From NCBI RefSeq assembly GCF_015710575.1, contig NZ_CP065373.1, forward strand, positions 5,208,001-5,272,000: DNA of 64,000 nt. Direction: 5' to 3'. Of the stretch, positions 9,219 to 18,118 are shown piece after piece (position 1 is the first letter of the stretch; each line of letters starts with the position of its first letter). This DNA is from Mycolicibacterium mengxianglii. Lineage in GTDB: Bacteria > Actinomycetota > Actinomycetes > Mycobacteriales > Mycobacteriaceae. The notes beneath the pieces are model-generated. The model ran no database searches. It had not been told where the DNA came from and worked only from the letters and a program-made list of their open reading frames with translations. Position numbers and translations under genes: made by a program.

Positions 9219-9938
9219 TCAGAAACGTGGTTCAAAACCAGAACCGAACATCCTCTCGGCGGCGAGCTGAGCGAGATTGGCGAGGATCTGCACGTGACCG
9301 GTACCCCACAGCCGGGGTTCCTTGTCGAATACACACAGCGTTCCGACGGCGTTGTCGTCGTGGTCGGTCAAGGGAATGCCGAGGTAGGCACCCACGGTGC
9401 CGTCGAGCACTGCCGGATGCTGCCGGAATACCGGGTCCGTCCGCGCGTCCTCGATGATCAGCGGCGAACCGTTCGCGACGGTGTACTGACAGACCGACCG
9501 ATCGAGTGGTGTCTGCCTGTCCTCCGGGGAGGTGGCACTCATTCCGACAGAGCTCTTGAAGAATTGGCGGTCGACATCGACCAAGGTCAGCGCGGACAGC
9601 GGGGCGTCGAGGGCATCGGCGGCCGCGCGGGTGATCCGGTCGTACATCTCTTCGGTCGGCGAATCCAGCAATCCGGTGGCATACAGCGCGCGCAGCCGGC
9701 CCGGGTCGGTCAGCGTCGCAGAGGTGCTCGGCATCGCCGTGTCGGCGAAAACGCCGGATTCCCTCAGGTGAGTCATCAGCTCATCGACGGCGGGACTGTC
9801 GGCGCGGCGCCGGTCGGCGAGCATCTGGGATGCGACGGCTCGCGCCACGTAGGTGGGGACATCCTGGCCGGCCTCCCTCGCACACTCTTCGAGGAAGCGG
9901 TTGAGCCAGTCGTCAAACCTGGCCAGCCTGCTGTTCAC
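9219..9938 (-). CDS. GAF domain-containing protein
   Basis: Protein of 239 aa. The first ~80 residues are helical and charged; residues about 85-235 are a GAF domain with the typical LDSPTEEMYDRITRAAADAL entry helix, a DRQFFKS strand, the DRSVCQYTV segment and a YLGIPL/GTLCVFD core. GAF domains bind small ligands, haem or cyclic nucleotides. No output domain is fused, so it may be a stand-alone sensor. It lies 64 bp downstream of the flippase-like gene on the same strand and could be transcribed with it. Confidence 0.8.
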   Translation of the reverse strand: MNSRLARFDDWLNRFLEECAREAGQDVPTYVARAVASQMLADRRRADSPAVDELMTHLRESGVFADTAMPSTSATLTDPGRLRALYATGLLDSPTEEMYDRITRAAADALDAPLSALTLVDVDRQFFKSSVGMSATSPEDRQTPLDRSVCQYTVANGSPLIIEDARTDPVFRQHPAVLDGTVGAYLGIPLTDHDDNAVGTLCVFDKEPRLWGTGHVQILANLAQLAAERMFGSGFEPRF

Positions 9939-10002
9939 GCCGGCAACGGTAGTCGAAATTGCCCGGAATACCCGCCGGAGCGGTATCAGCAGCCAGCACC
10001 GG

Positions 10003-11169
10003 TCAGCGCACCCGCGCGCCCATTCGCCGGATCCCGAAGGTCGCCGAATAGTCCGGCGCGCCTTTGACCGCAGCGCAGTGGTAGAGCAGCGCGGTGATCA
10101 GCTCGGCTACCACAAAGGCCAGGAAGATCGCCGCCGTGCTCTGCCACACCACCAGGAAGCCGACACTGATCACCAGGTAGATGAGGGAGCTGCCGCCGCG
10201 GATCCAGAACACCAGGACCGTTCTGCCCGCTTTGCGCAGCGCGGCGAACGGCACGGTCGAGACCAACAGGACGGCTTTCCAGAGACAGGCCAACAGCAGA
10301 GCAGTGATACCCACCCCGTCCCAGGCCGGACCGAAGACCAGGCTGCCGAGCCCGCCCAGCGCGGCGGCGAGCACTGCGACCATTCCCACGACGAAAACCG
10401 CGACGAACGCCGCCAGCTCACCCCGGTGGCCGTGGGCCAGCAATCGGTACCTGCCATAGGACAGGATCGGCTCCAGCGCCCCCGCGACCGTGGAGATCAC
10501 CCGGAAAGTCACCGACGCTGCCGGGCCGACCATCACCAAGAGCAGGGAGGTGATGGCCGGCTGAACAGCCCCGACGACCCCGGTCTCCGCGGTGACCCAG
10601 CTGGACCTGCGGATATCCGGCGGGAAACCCGTGCGGAGCCCGGCTTTTCGCGGCGAATACCGCCACAGGACGGCCAGCACGGCGCCGATCGCCAGCACCC
10701 GCACGCAGTGCGGATTGTGCTGATCGGCCATCCAGAGGGCGATCAGGCCGGCGAGGAGCAATGTCGCCGCCCCGAGGCCTTCCCGCTTCCACTGGCCGCT
10801 TACCACCCCGATCGAGCGGGCCATCAGCAGACCGGTCATCACTCCGACCGAGCTGATCATCAGCACCGCCGACGGCGCGACGGCGGGCCCGATCATCAGC
10901 AGGGCGCCGGCGGCCACGGTGAACAGCACCACCCACAGCGGCAGCCCCAGCTCACCGTCGGCGTCCGGAGTCGCCAGGCGACCCTCGACGATGAAAGCGT
11001 TGAACAGCTGGGCGATGTAGACGCCGACGACCAACGACAGGGCAAGGAACCCCTGGGTGTCGATGGGGGCGATGCGGGCGTAGATCGCGATGAAGATCGC
11101 CGGGAAGACGTTCAACGCCAGACCGGCCGTCACCTGGACCGCGGTGTGCAGGTGCTTGCTGTCAGGCAT
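10003..11169 (-). CDS. Multi-pass membrane protein, polysaccharide flippase-like
   Basis: Hydrophobic protein of 388 aa with roughly 10-12 predicted membrane helices and short basic loops, resembling the MOP/MATE-type flippases that move lipid-linked sugars across the membrane. There is no diagnostic catalytic motif. Its start overlaps the end of the Wzz-like gene by 8 bp, giving translational coupling. With the BcsB-like gene divergent upstream, a role in exopolysaccharide export is inferred. It is shorter than typical Wzx proteins (about 420-480 aa). Confidence 0.62.
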   Translation of the reverse strand: MPDSKHLHTAVQVTAGLALNVFPAIFIAIYARIAPIDTQGFLALSLVVGVYIAQLFNAFIVEGRLATPDADGELGLPLWVVLFTVAAGALLMIGPAVAPSAVLMISSVGVMTGLLMARSIGVVSGQWKREGLGAATLLLAGLIALWMADQHNPHCVRVLAIGAVLAVLWRYSPRKAGLRTGFPPDIRRSSWVTAETGVVGAVQPAITSLLLVMVGPAASVTFRVISTVAGALEPILSYGRYRLLAHGHRGELAAFVAVFVVGMVAVLAAALGGLGSLVFGPAWDGVGITALLLACLWKAVLLVSTVPFAALRKAGRTVLVFWIRGGSSLIYLVISVGFLVVWQSTAAIFLAFVVAELITALLYHCAAVKGAPDYSATFGIRRMGARVR

Positions 11170-12436
11170 CTGAAGTGGTCGCCACGGTCGGCGTCAGCAC
11201 GTCGGGCATCGTGCTCGCTGTGGGCACCGCTGTGGATTTTCCTTCCGGTCGACGACGGTAGGTGAAAACCGCCAGCACCGGCGCGGGACTGGCCGCGGTC
11301 ACCGAGCGAAGCGCCAATGCCTCTGCCGCAGTGTCACTTTCGAGCCGAGTCACCGCCACGACGTGGGTCGCAGCGTTGATCACCTCAGAGGTCAGCGTCG
11401 GATCGCCGACCACCGCGCCGTACACGACGTGTGCCGGCTCCGCGGACCCGGACTGATTCTCGGCGGCCGCGAACTCGAGCAACTCAGCCACCACGGCAGC
11501 GCCGGAGGATGCCGTCGCGCCGATGACGAGGATCAGGCGGTGGGGTCCCGCAGCCGGGCACTGCGCGTAGAGCGTGCGGGCCAGCCGGGCCTGGTCGTCG
11601 GTCCAGTCGGCGCGCGGCGGCAGACGGAGGTCGACGGCGGGCAGCAGCACCCCGTCGACGCTGTCGGTCATGGTCCTCACCAGCGCGCCGCGGCCCGAGC
11701 GCCGTCGACGAGCGAGCAGAATCGCCGCCACCGTCGCCCCACCGATCAACGCGCCCAGGAAGGCTCCGATGGCCAACTGCGCCGGACTCCGGTGGTTCGG
11801 CGTCGGCGGCTGCACCACCAACAGGGTGCTGGCCTGAGTCCCCTGCAGCTCGACGCTTTCCCGTACCCGCCGGAGTTCCTGCGCCCGCGGCGAGTCCGGA
11901 GGCTCGTGCCGCTCCCATTCGGTCAGGGCGGGCAGGACCGTTCGCAGTTGTTCATCCACGCGCTGTTCGAGCTGCTGGCGGTACACGTCTATGGCCACCT
12001 GCACGGTCCGGATGGCGTCGGCGTCGGAGGCGCTGCTGTTGCTGATCGTGACCACCGCGGACTCGCCGCTCTGCACGACGCTGAGCTCGGCGGGCTCGTC
12101 CTGGGCCATCTTCCTGGCCACCGCCTGCGCGAAACCCTCACCGGAGAGGTACGCGATCTCGCCGGCGACGAAAGTACTGGTGTTGTCTTGACTATCCGGG
12201 GTGGTCTGGCTCGCCCCACCGGCAATCGCAGTCAGGTCAGCCGGATTCCGCAGGCGCAGGAACGCGGTCGCAGTGGTGTCGGTGCCCACCGCCGCGAATA
12301 CCAGGCCACCGATGAGTGCTCCAACGATGACGCCGATGACGACTCCGATGAGCAGTCTGGTCCGCATCAGGCGCGCCTCGATCGACGAGATCATCCCAGT
12401 CACGGACGCAGGCACTCTCGACTCGTTGACAGCCAA
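11162..12436 (-). CDS. Wzz/chain-length-determinant-like protein with degenerate C-terminal nucleotide-binding domain
   Basis: Protein of 424 aa: N-terminal membrane helix (about 28-50), extracytoplasmic coiled region, second helix (about 218-240) followed by RRRR, then a cytosolic domain resembling the BY-kinase fold. Where a Walker A motif would be, the sequence reads ILVIGATASSGAAVV without Lys, so ATP binding is doubtful. Wzz proteins set sugar chain length together with a flippase/polymerase, which fits the overlapping downstream gene. The TTG start at 12436 has a GGAG about 10 bp upstream; an internal ATG (Met15) is also possible. Confidence 0.68.
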   Translation of the reverse strand: MAVNESRVPASVTGMISSIEARLMRTRLLIGVVIGVIVGALIGGLVFAAVGTDTTATAFLRLRNPADLTAIAGGASQTTPDSQDNTSTFVAGEIAYLSGEGFAQAVARKMAQDEPAELSVVQSGESAVVTISNSSASDADAIRTVQVAIDVYRQQLEQRVDEQLRTVLPALTEWERHEPPDSPRAQELRRVRESVELQGTQASTLLVVQPPTPNHRSPAQLAIGAFLGALIGGATVAAILLARRRRSGRGALVRTMTDSVDGVLLPAVDLRLPPRADWTDDQARLARTLYAQCPAAGPHRLILVIGATASSGAAVVAELLEFAAAENQSGSAEPAHVVYGAVVGDPTLTSEVINAATHVVAVTRLESDTAAEALALRSVTAASPAPVLAVFTYRRRPEGKSTAVPTASTMPDVLTPTVATTSDA

Positions 12437-12669
12437 CTCGGCAGTACTCCGTCCCTGTTCCTGATGCGACCCACATGGTAGATGGATCGCAACGGTTTGC
12501 CCCGCCGGACACCACCAACCGGTGCGTACCGGCCGTCAAGCGCGTTCTGCGGCGCACGGCAACCGGTCTAGCCATTTGCCAGCGTGCCGAGTTTCGTCCG
12601 GGGGCGTTTGCCAGTAGCGTGCGACGCCAGAGCATGATCTGAACGCATTCACGCGAGGCTGGAGCGACG
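12437..12669. other. Divergent intergenic region between Wzz-like and BcsB-like genes
   Basis: About 230 bp that must hold promoters for both directions. I see no gene or strong repeat here. A GGAG lies 6 bp before the rightward GTG. Confidence 0.4.
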
Positions 12670-14658
12670 GTGTCTTGGGGTTCACTCGTCCCGTCGATGA
12701 GGCGTGACACGATGCGGCAAGCTGTCTTTTCGGCGGGGTACCGACTGTTGTCGGTACTGCTGGCGTCGATACTGGCGGTGACGTTGGTAGCGCCGGGGAT
12801 GGCACACGCCGAGCCGGTACCGGGCGAGGACGTGTCCATCCGGTGGACCGAGCTCGGGCTGCCGGCCGACGTCACCTTGCTCGGCGCGAACACCAATCAG
12901 GACTTCACGGTCGCGGTGCCGTCCGGATTCGAGGTGAGACGGCTACGCGGGCTCATCCATGCTCCGGTCGAATTCGGGGCCGGATTCGTCGAGATCACCA
13001 ACAGCAGGGGTGCCCTGCTGGCGACAGTGGACCTGCCCGCGGTCATCCCGAGCCAAGCGGTGGTGCCTTTCGACGTCGATATCGCGGGGGCCCAAACAGA
13101 CCGGGATACAGCATTTTTGAGCTTCACGGTGCGGACGGCTGAGGTCGCAGTGGACCGGTGCGGCCAGGCCCAGCAGCTGACCCTGAGCGACCTCAGCACC
13201 ACATATGCCGGTAATGAAACCGCGCCCACCACCATCGCGTCGTTCTTTCCGTCGGTCCTTCAACAGGTCACCGTTTATGCACCGATCGATGCCGACAGCG
13301 CCGAACAGCAGGCGGTCCTCGCACTGACGTCGGCGATCGCGCGGATGTACCGGCCGCAGTCGCCGGCGATCACGGTGGTCGATCAACCGCGCGGCACCAC
13401 ACCACCGCCGGCTCCTCGATTCGCCCGCGCCGTCGTCGTCGAACGCGGTGACGCGGCGATCTCCGTGGTCAACCCGGGCAGTGCCGAGGCCTTCCTGAAG
13501 CTGGCCGGCCGCGGCGACCAGCTCACCGATCAGGCGTCGCTGGTGGTCAATCAGCTGCAGTCCGTGGTGCAGGTCGCCACCGCGCGAGTCGACCTCGCCG
13601 GTCACGAAAGTCCGTCCGGTTCGGACCAGATGACCTTCGAGCAACTGGGCCTCGGCGGCGAAAGTCAGGTCATGCGCACCGCGGATTTCACTGTGGGCGT
13701 TGATCGTTCAGCGCTAGGTGGTCGCGTGGAGGGTCTGCAGGTACATCTGCTGGCGGCTTACACCCCGGTGGCGGCTGCCGATGCGGCCACTGTGATGGTC
13801 CGCGTCAACGGTCAGTCGGTCTACACCTCAGCGCTGGACAGCACCGGCCGCGTCGACGCCGTGTTCGACGTGCCGGGCGCCGTGCTCAGGCAGCGAATCA
13901 ATCTCGGGTTCGACCTCACTTTCAGCCCGCGCCAACTGTGCACGCCGACGACTGCGCCATTGACATTCCAGCTCGACCCGCGGTCGACGGTGACGATGCG
14001 CCGAGGTGGCCCCGCCCCAGGCGGTTTCGGCGCCGTACCGTCTGAGTTCAGCCCAGAGTTCCTGGTCGCGCTGGACGGCAGTAGCCCTGACCAACTGGAC
14101 TTCGCAAGCCAGGTGGTGGCAGACATCTCGCGGCGGACATCGACGACGCTGATGCCGCGCGTCGTCGATGTCACGGCAGCTGCAGACGCGACCACCGGGG
14201 CGTTGATCGTGGCCAACGCCGCGACGGTGAAGCTGACGTCGTTACGACCGCCGATCGACGGTGAGAATTCGGACGTGGTTGTCGATCTCGGCAAGGAGTT
14301 CCGCGCGCAGATCACCGACGGCGTCGGCTCCATCCAGGTGTTCGCCGACCGTCCCCGGGACCGGACCGTCATCTTGGTCACCACCAACGGCGCGTGGTCG
14401 CTCGTCGAGCCGCTCTTCGGTCATATCGATCGATTGCCCGACGGCTGGTCGAGCCTGGCGGGTGACGTTCTTGCCGCCGGCCCGGAAGGCACCGTTGTCG
14501 ACCTGTCGCTCGGATCCGCTGACACGGCGTCGCCGGCGGACCATGATCGGCCCGGCTGGCCGCTCTGGGCAGCTCTCGGAGGTGTTGCCGTCGTGGCGTT
14601 GGCGGTGGGCATCGCACTGTGGTGGCGCAGGCGGCGCAGCGGCCTACGCTCGCCCTGA
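12670..14658 (+). CDS. Secreted BcsB-like membrane-anchored protein
   Basis: Protein of 662 aa with a signal peptide (hydrophobic about 24-42, ending near MAHAEP), a long beta-rich extracytoplasmic region and a C-terminal membrane helix (about 630-655) followed by RRRR. Architecture and length resemble BcsB, the cellulose-synthase-associated subunit that guides a nascent polysaccharide outside the membrane. No cellulose synthase (BcsA) is in the window. GTG 12670 has GGAG upstream; ATGs at 12697 and 12712 are alternatives. It is divergent from the Wzz-like/flippase-like pair, suggesting a shared export system. Confidence 0.6.
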   Translation: MSWGSLVPSMRRDTMRQAVFSAGYRLLSVLLASILAVTLVAPGMAHAEPVPGEDVSIRWTELGLPADVTLLGANTNQDFTVAVPSGFEVRRLRGLIHAPVEFGAGFVEITNSRGALLATVDLPAVIPSQAVVPFDVDIAGAQTDRDTAFLSFTVRTAEVAVDRCGQAQQLTLSDLSTTYAGNETAPTTIASFFPSVLQQVTVYAPIDADSAEQQAVLALTSAIARMYRPQSPAITVVDQPRGTTPPPAPRFARAVVVERGDAAISVVNPGSAEAFLKLAGRGDQLTDQASLVVNQLQSVVQVATARVDLAGHESPSGSDQMTFEQLGLGGESQVMRTADFTVGVDRSALGGRVEGLQVHLLAAYTPVAAADAATVMVRVNGQSVYTSALDSTGRVDAVFDVPGAVLRQRINLGFDLTFSPRQLCTPTTAPLTFQLDPRSTVTMRRGGPAPGGFGAVPSEFSPEFLVALDGSSPDQLDFASQVVADISRRTSTTLMPRVVDVTAAADATTGALIVANAATVKLTSLRPPIDGENSDVVVDLGKEFRAQITDGVGSIQVFADRPRDRTVILVTTNGAWSLVEPLFGHIDRLPDGWSSLAGDVLAAGPEGTVVDLSLGSADTASPADHDRPGWPLWAALGGVAVVALAVGIALWWRRRRSGLRSP

Positions 14659-14679
14659 CGCGAGCGGCATGACAGGCTC

Positions 14680-15180
14680 GTGCCCATGGCACGTTGGTTT
14701 CCCCTCGAACCCTCGGACGCGAGTGTGTTCGACTCCGCCGCGCACGTATTCCGTTACCGGAAGCGATTTGACGCACCGCCCGAGGTGGTGTGGGCATCGC
14801 TGGCATCGGATCACTCGCTGGCCGACTGGGGGCCGTCGGTCCAGGAGGTGACCTGGTCGACACCGCGTCCGTTCGGTATCGGCACCCGGCGTGAGGTCGC
14901 GATCACTTTGGGACTGGCACGGGTCCGGGAAGAGTTTTTCCGCTGGGATGAGGGCCGCGGCTGCTCCTTCTACGTCTATGAGGCCAACGCCCCGCTGTTC
15001 CGTCGGTTCGCCGAGGATTACCGGATCAGCCCCGACGGCAGCGGGACGCTGTTCGAGTGGACTGTGGCGATCGAGCCCAGGAGGGCACTGCGCCTGCCGT
15101 TCCGGGCGCTGGCGCCGGTGCTCAAGGCCGGTTTCGGGCGGATGGCCGCCGATGGCGAGAAGTATTTCGCCGACCGCTAA
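14680..15180 (+). CDS. SRPBCC (START-like) family protein
   Basis: Protein of 166 aa with the SRPBCC layout: a first strand and helix around FRYRKRFDAPPEVVWASLASD, central strands, and a long C-terminal helix (about 145-163). These cavity proteins bind hydrophobic ligands. GTG 14680 or ATG 14686 could start it. It lies 21 bp after the BcsB-like gene and 12 bp before a thioesterase on the same strand, so read-through is likely. Ligand unknown. Confidence 0.72.
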   Translation: MPMARWFPLEPSDASVFDSAAHVFRYRKRFDAPPEVVWASLASDHSLADWGPSVQEVTWSTPRPFGIGTRREVAITLGLARVREEFFRWDEGRGCSFYVYEANAPLFRRFAEDYRISPDGSGTLFEWTVAIEPRRALRLPFRALAPVLKAGFGRMAADGEKYFADR

Positions 15181-15192
15181 GGTCGGCAATCT

Positions 15193-15999
15193 ATGACAGG
15201 TGTCAAGAAGAGCTGGATCGCCGGGCTGTTGTCCTTCGAGCGTGACGGGGACACGTTCACGGTGCCGGAGCCGATGGGCGGACGCGGTGAGCGGCTTTTC
15301 GGCGGGATGATCGCCGCCCAGGCGCTCGGCGCGGCCGGTGCCACCGTCGAAGCGGACAAATTGCCGCAGTCGCTGCACGCCTACTTCATCCGCGGCGGGA
15401 AATTCGGCGTCGAGCTGCAGTTCCAGGTGGAACGCACCCGCGACGGCCGGGCGTTCGACACCCGCCGGGTGACCGCCCTTCAAGAGGGCAAGGCGATCCT
15501 CGAGATGATCGCCTCGTTCCACACCCCCGAGGTGGGCGCCGACTGGCATCCCGAGCCGCCGCCGGCACTCACCCTCCAGGACGCCTTACCCAAGGATCCG
15601 GGGCTGTCGATCACCGACCATCTGGAGATCCGCACCGCGGTGACCGATTCCACGCCGTTCGCGGTACCGCCCTATTGGGTCCGGTTCCGCGACGCCGTTG
15701 CCGAGCCGGGCGCCGACACCGCCCTGACCCGCGCCTGCGCCCTGACCTTCGTCACCGATCTGGGCCCGGTGCCGGCCGCCAGACCCGCCGGCACCCCGCT
15801 GCGTCCCGACGTCGGTTTTGCCGCCAGTCTGGACCACGCCGTGTGGTTCCATCGCCCGTACGAGCCGACGGCCTGGCACCGCTACGAGGTGCGATCTGTC
15901 AACAACAGCGACAACCGCGGTCTCGTCGTGGGTTCGATGTACGACGAGGCGGGAAGCCTGGTCGCCAGCATGACCCAAGAGGCGTTGTGGCGACTGTGA
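15193..15999 (+). CDS. tesB: Acyl-CoA thioesterase II (TesB-type double hot dog)
   Basis: Protein of 268 aa that hydrolyses acyl-CoA to free acid and CoA in the cytosol. The N-terminal hot-dog repeat has GGMIAAQALGAAG and SLHAYFIRGG; the C-terminal repeat has SLDHAVWFHRP followed by GSMYDEAGSLVASMTQEAL, the usual TesB ending. Length matches TesB (about 280 aa). It belongs to a rightward run with the SRPBCC gene. Mycobacteria carry several TesB paralogues, and this one is not specifically identified. Confidence 0.88.
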   Translation: MTGVKKSWIAGLLSFERDGDTFTVPEPMGGRGERLFGGMIAAQALGAAGATVEADKLPQSLHAYFIRGGKFGVELQFQVERTRDGRAFDTRRVTALQEGKAILEMIASFHTPEVGADWHPEPPPALTLQDALPKDPGLSITDHLEIRTAVTDSTPFAVPPYWVRFRDAVAEPGADTALTRACALTFVTDLGPVPAARPAGTPLRPDVGFAASLDHAVWFHRPYEPTAWHRYEVRSVNNSDNRGLVVGSMYDEAGSLVASMTQEALWRL

Positions 16000-16049
16000 C
16001 GTTGGCGAAAGAGGGTTTTCAATGAGCCGGGGCGGGTACCAGACCGGGC

Positions 16050-17069
16050 GTGACCCTCGCTGCGCCCATCACTGAGCCCGTTCTGCCTGTTGCTGCCGGT
16101 CCGCTGTCCGCGACCGTGATCGAAGTTCTGGGTAGCCGGCCCCCGCGCCGCCACCTGAACCGCATCAACGCTCCTGTGATCGACTCCGACCCGTGGGGTC
16201 TCGACCTGCAGCTGGCCCTGTATGTCTGCTACGAACTGCATTACCGGGGGTTCCGTGGGGTCGACGCGGCATGGGAGTGGAACCCCGGCCTGCTGCACCT
16301 GCGGGCACAGCTGGAGAGCTCCTTCCTGGACGCGGTGACCAACGAAATCGGCTCGCTGGACCACGAGGAGTCGGCAGCGGCCGTCATGCAGGACATCTCC
16401 ATCGAGCCGGCCGACGGCGCGGGCCCGTCGTACTTCCTGCGCGACAAGGGGACCTGGGAGCAGGCGCAGGAGTATTTCGTGCACCGGTCGCTCTACCACC
16501 TCAAGGAGGCCGACCCCCATGCCTTCGCGATCCCGCGGCTGCGCGGCCAGGCCAAGGCCTCGTTCGTGGCGGTGGAGTTCGACGAGTACGGCGGCGGGCG
16601 CGGCGAAAACCTGCACCAGCAGTTGTACGCCGACTTGATGGCGGCGGCGGACCTGGACTCCAGCTACCTCGGTTACATCGACTCCGTGCCGGGTGAAGCC
16701 CTCGCGGTGGTGAACGTGATGTCCCTGTTCGGCCTGCACCGCGGATTCCGGGGAGCCGCCGTCGGGCACTTCGCGTCGACAGAGATCACCTCTCCCCCCG
16801 GGTCTGCCCGGTTGGTCGAGGGGCTCGAGCGCCTGGGCGCCCCGGAAGCCTGTGTGCGGTTCTACCGTGAGCACGTTGAGGCCGACGCCGTGCACGAGCA
16901 GGTGGTGCGCACCGACGTGGTGGGCAGCCTCGTTCAGACCGAACCGCACCTCGAGCGTGATGTCATCTTCGGTATCCGGGCCCACGCCGCCGTCGAGGAC
17001 CGGCTCGCCGATGTGCTGATGACGAGCTGGGCCAACGGAGAGTCGTCGCTACGCCGGCCCTTGTCCTGA
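16050..17069 (+). CDS. Haem-oxygenase-like iron-containing redox enzyme
   Basis: Protein of 339 aa from the iron-containing redox (haem-oxygenase-like fold) family. Candidate metal ligands fall on consecutive helices: Glu/His in TWEQAQEYFVHRS (E137, E141, H145), acidic residues in EFDEYGGGRGENLH (E176, D178, E179, H189), and the DxxH-type helix HVEADAVHEQ (H275, D279, H282). Characterised relatives with this fold are di-iron oxygenases or oxidases, but this subgroup has no known substrate. It converges tail-to-tail with the CDGSH gene (9 bp apart), next to an HemK2-like methyltransferase. Confidence 0.75.
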   Translation: MTLAAPITEPVLPVAAGPLSATVIEVLGSRPPRRHLNRINAPVIDSDPWGLDLQLALYVCYELHYRGFRGVDAAWEWNPGLLHLRAQLESSFLDAVTNEIGSLDHEESAAAVMQDISIEPADGAGPSYFLRDKGTWEQAQEYFVHRSLYHLKEADPHAFAIPRLRGQAKASFVAVEFDEYGGGRGENLHQQLYADLMAAADLDSSYLGYIDSVPGEALAVVNVMSLFGLHRGFRGAAVGHFASTEITSPPGSARLVEGLERLGAPEACVRFYREHVEADAVHEQVVRTDVVGSLVQTEPHLERDVIFGIRAHAAVEDRLADVLMTSWANGESSLRRPLS

Positions 17070-17078
17070 GGGCGGCGC

Positions 17079-17306
17079 TTACTCCGCGCGTTCTGACGAT
17101 TGGCCGGCGCGGCTCCGCTTACGGGTGCCGCGATGGCTGGTGTCGCACAACGGATACGTCTTGCTGCGCTTACACGCGCAGATCGCGACCATGAAGCGGT
17201 CCGACTGCACCGTGCTGCCATCGGGCATCTCGATGCAGACCGGACCCTCCACCATGATCGGGCCCTTCGGCACGATCTGAACCCGGCGAGGTGCGGCGTC
17301 GCTCAC
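17079..17306 (-). CDS. CDGSH-type iron-sulfur domain protein
   Basis: Small protein of 75 aa with the three-Cys, one-His 2Fe-2S motif: C43-A-C45, then PLC54DTSH58. The usual CDG is CDT here, but all four ligands are present. Such clusters are redox-active and can be transferred. Its ATG overlaps the stop of the methyltransferase gene by 4 bp (ATGA), showing translational coupling. It converges with the haem-oxygenase-like gene, suggesting a shared iron/redox role (inference). Confidence 0.88.
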   Translation of the reverse strand: MSDAAPRRVQIVPKGPIMVEGPVCIEMPDGSTVQSDRFMVAICACKRSKTYPLCDTSHRGTRKRSRAGQSSERAE

Positions 17307-17995
17307 CGCTTGTCGGCCCTGATCACCACGAGTTCCTCGGAACGGGTACCGGCGGAGATCTGCCCGGTGGCCTCAAGCCACGAAGCCTGCGCGGTGAGCA
17401 CCGGCCCGAACGGAATCAGTTGCCAGGCAACCACATCCGCGGACAGGCCCGCCGAACGCAGCGCACTCACAGTCTGTTCGACACCGGTGAACTCTGATTG
17501 CACCAGCAGCATGGTACCGCCGTCGGCCAGCAGCGCCGGTGCCAGCTCGCAAAGCGGATCGATGATCGCGCGTCCGTCGTGACCGCCGTTCCAGGACCAG
17601 ACCGGGTCAGCCTCGGCCGGCACCGTCAGGTCGATATCGGACGGGGTCGGCACATAGGGCGGGTTGGACACCACGACGTCGTAGGGGCCTTCTGCCAGAG
17701 CGTCATTGAATGACCCCAACCGGACGTCGACGGTCACGCCGGCCAGCTCGGCGTTACGTCGAGCACACTTCACCGCGTCGGCCGAGATATCCCACGCGGT
17801 GACCGGTTCTGCGCCCAGCTCTGCCGCCGCGATGCCCACGATTCCGCTACCGGTGCACAGATCCACGACCCGTCGTCCTACCACCACCGTGCTGCGCTCC
17901 AGCGTGTCGATCAGCAGCCGCGAATCTTCCTGCGGGCGATAGACGTCGGGAGCAGCTTCGATGGGACGGTGGAGTTCTGGGAGCGTTGCGGTCAC
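17303..17995 (-). CDS. HemK2/MTQ2-type class I methyltransferase
   Basis: SAM-dependent methyltransferase of 230 aa. Motif I is VVDLCTGSGIVGIAA (44-58), the acidic end of strand 2 is AWDIS, and the NPPY catalytic motif is at 111-114. NPPY is diagnostic of methylation of a planar amide or amino group (glutamine in release factors, or adenine/cytosine). The size matches the HemK2/MTQ2 subgroup rather than the longer PrmC. It is the first gene of a two-gene operon with the CDGSH protein. Confidence 0.82.
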   Translation of the reverse strand: MTATLPELHRPIEAAPDVYRPQEDSRLLIDTLERSTVVVGRRVVDLCTGSGIVGIAAAELGAEPVTAWDISADAVKCARRNAELAGVTVDVRLGSFNDALAEGPYDVVVSNPPYVPTPSDIDLTVPAEADPVWSWNGGHDGRAIIDPLCELAPALLADGGTMLLVQSEFTGVEQTVSALRSAGLSADVVAWQLIPFGPVLTAQASWLEATGQISAGTRSEELVVIRADKR

Positions 17996-18118
17996 GGCGG
18001 CCTCTCATCTGTCGTCGCGTGCAAAATGTGCAGCACGTGCCGACATTGATGCCCTGTTTCGCTGGTGTTAAACCGATTCGAGTCGTTTACCACAGGCCAG
18101 GAGGGGCATTCGAGGGCC

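Noticed and set aside
9853..11265. A 470-codon open frame on the plus strand
   Set aside because: Antisense shadow of the flippase-like gene; His/Arg/Gln-rich, no family.
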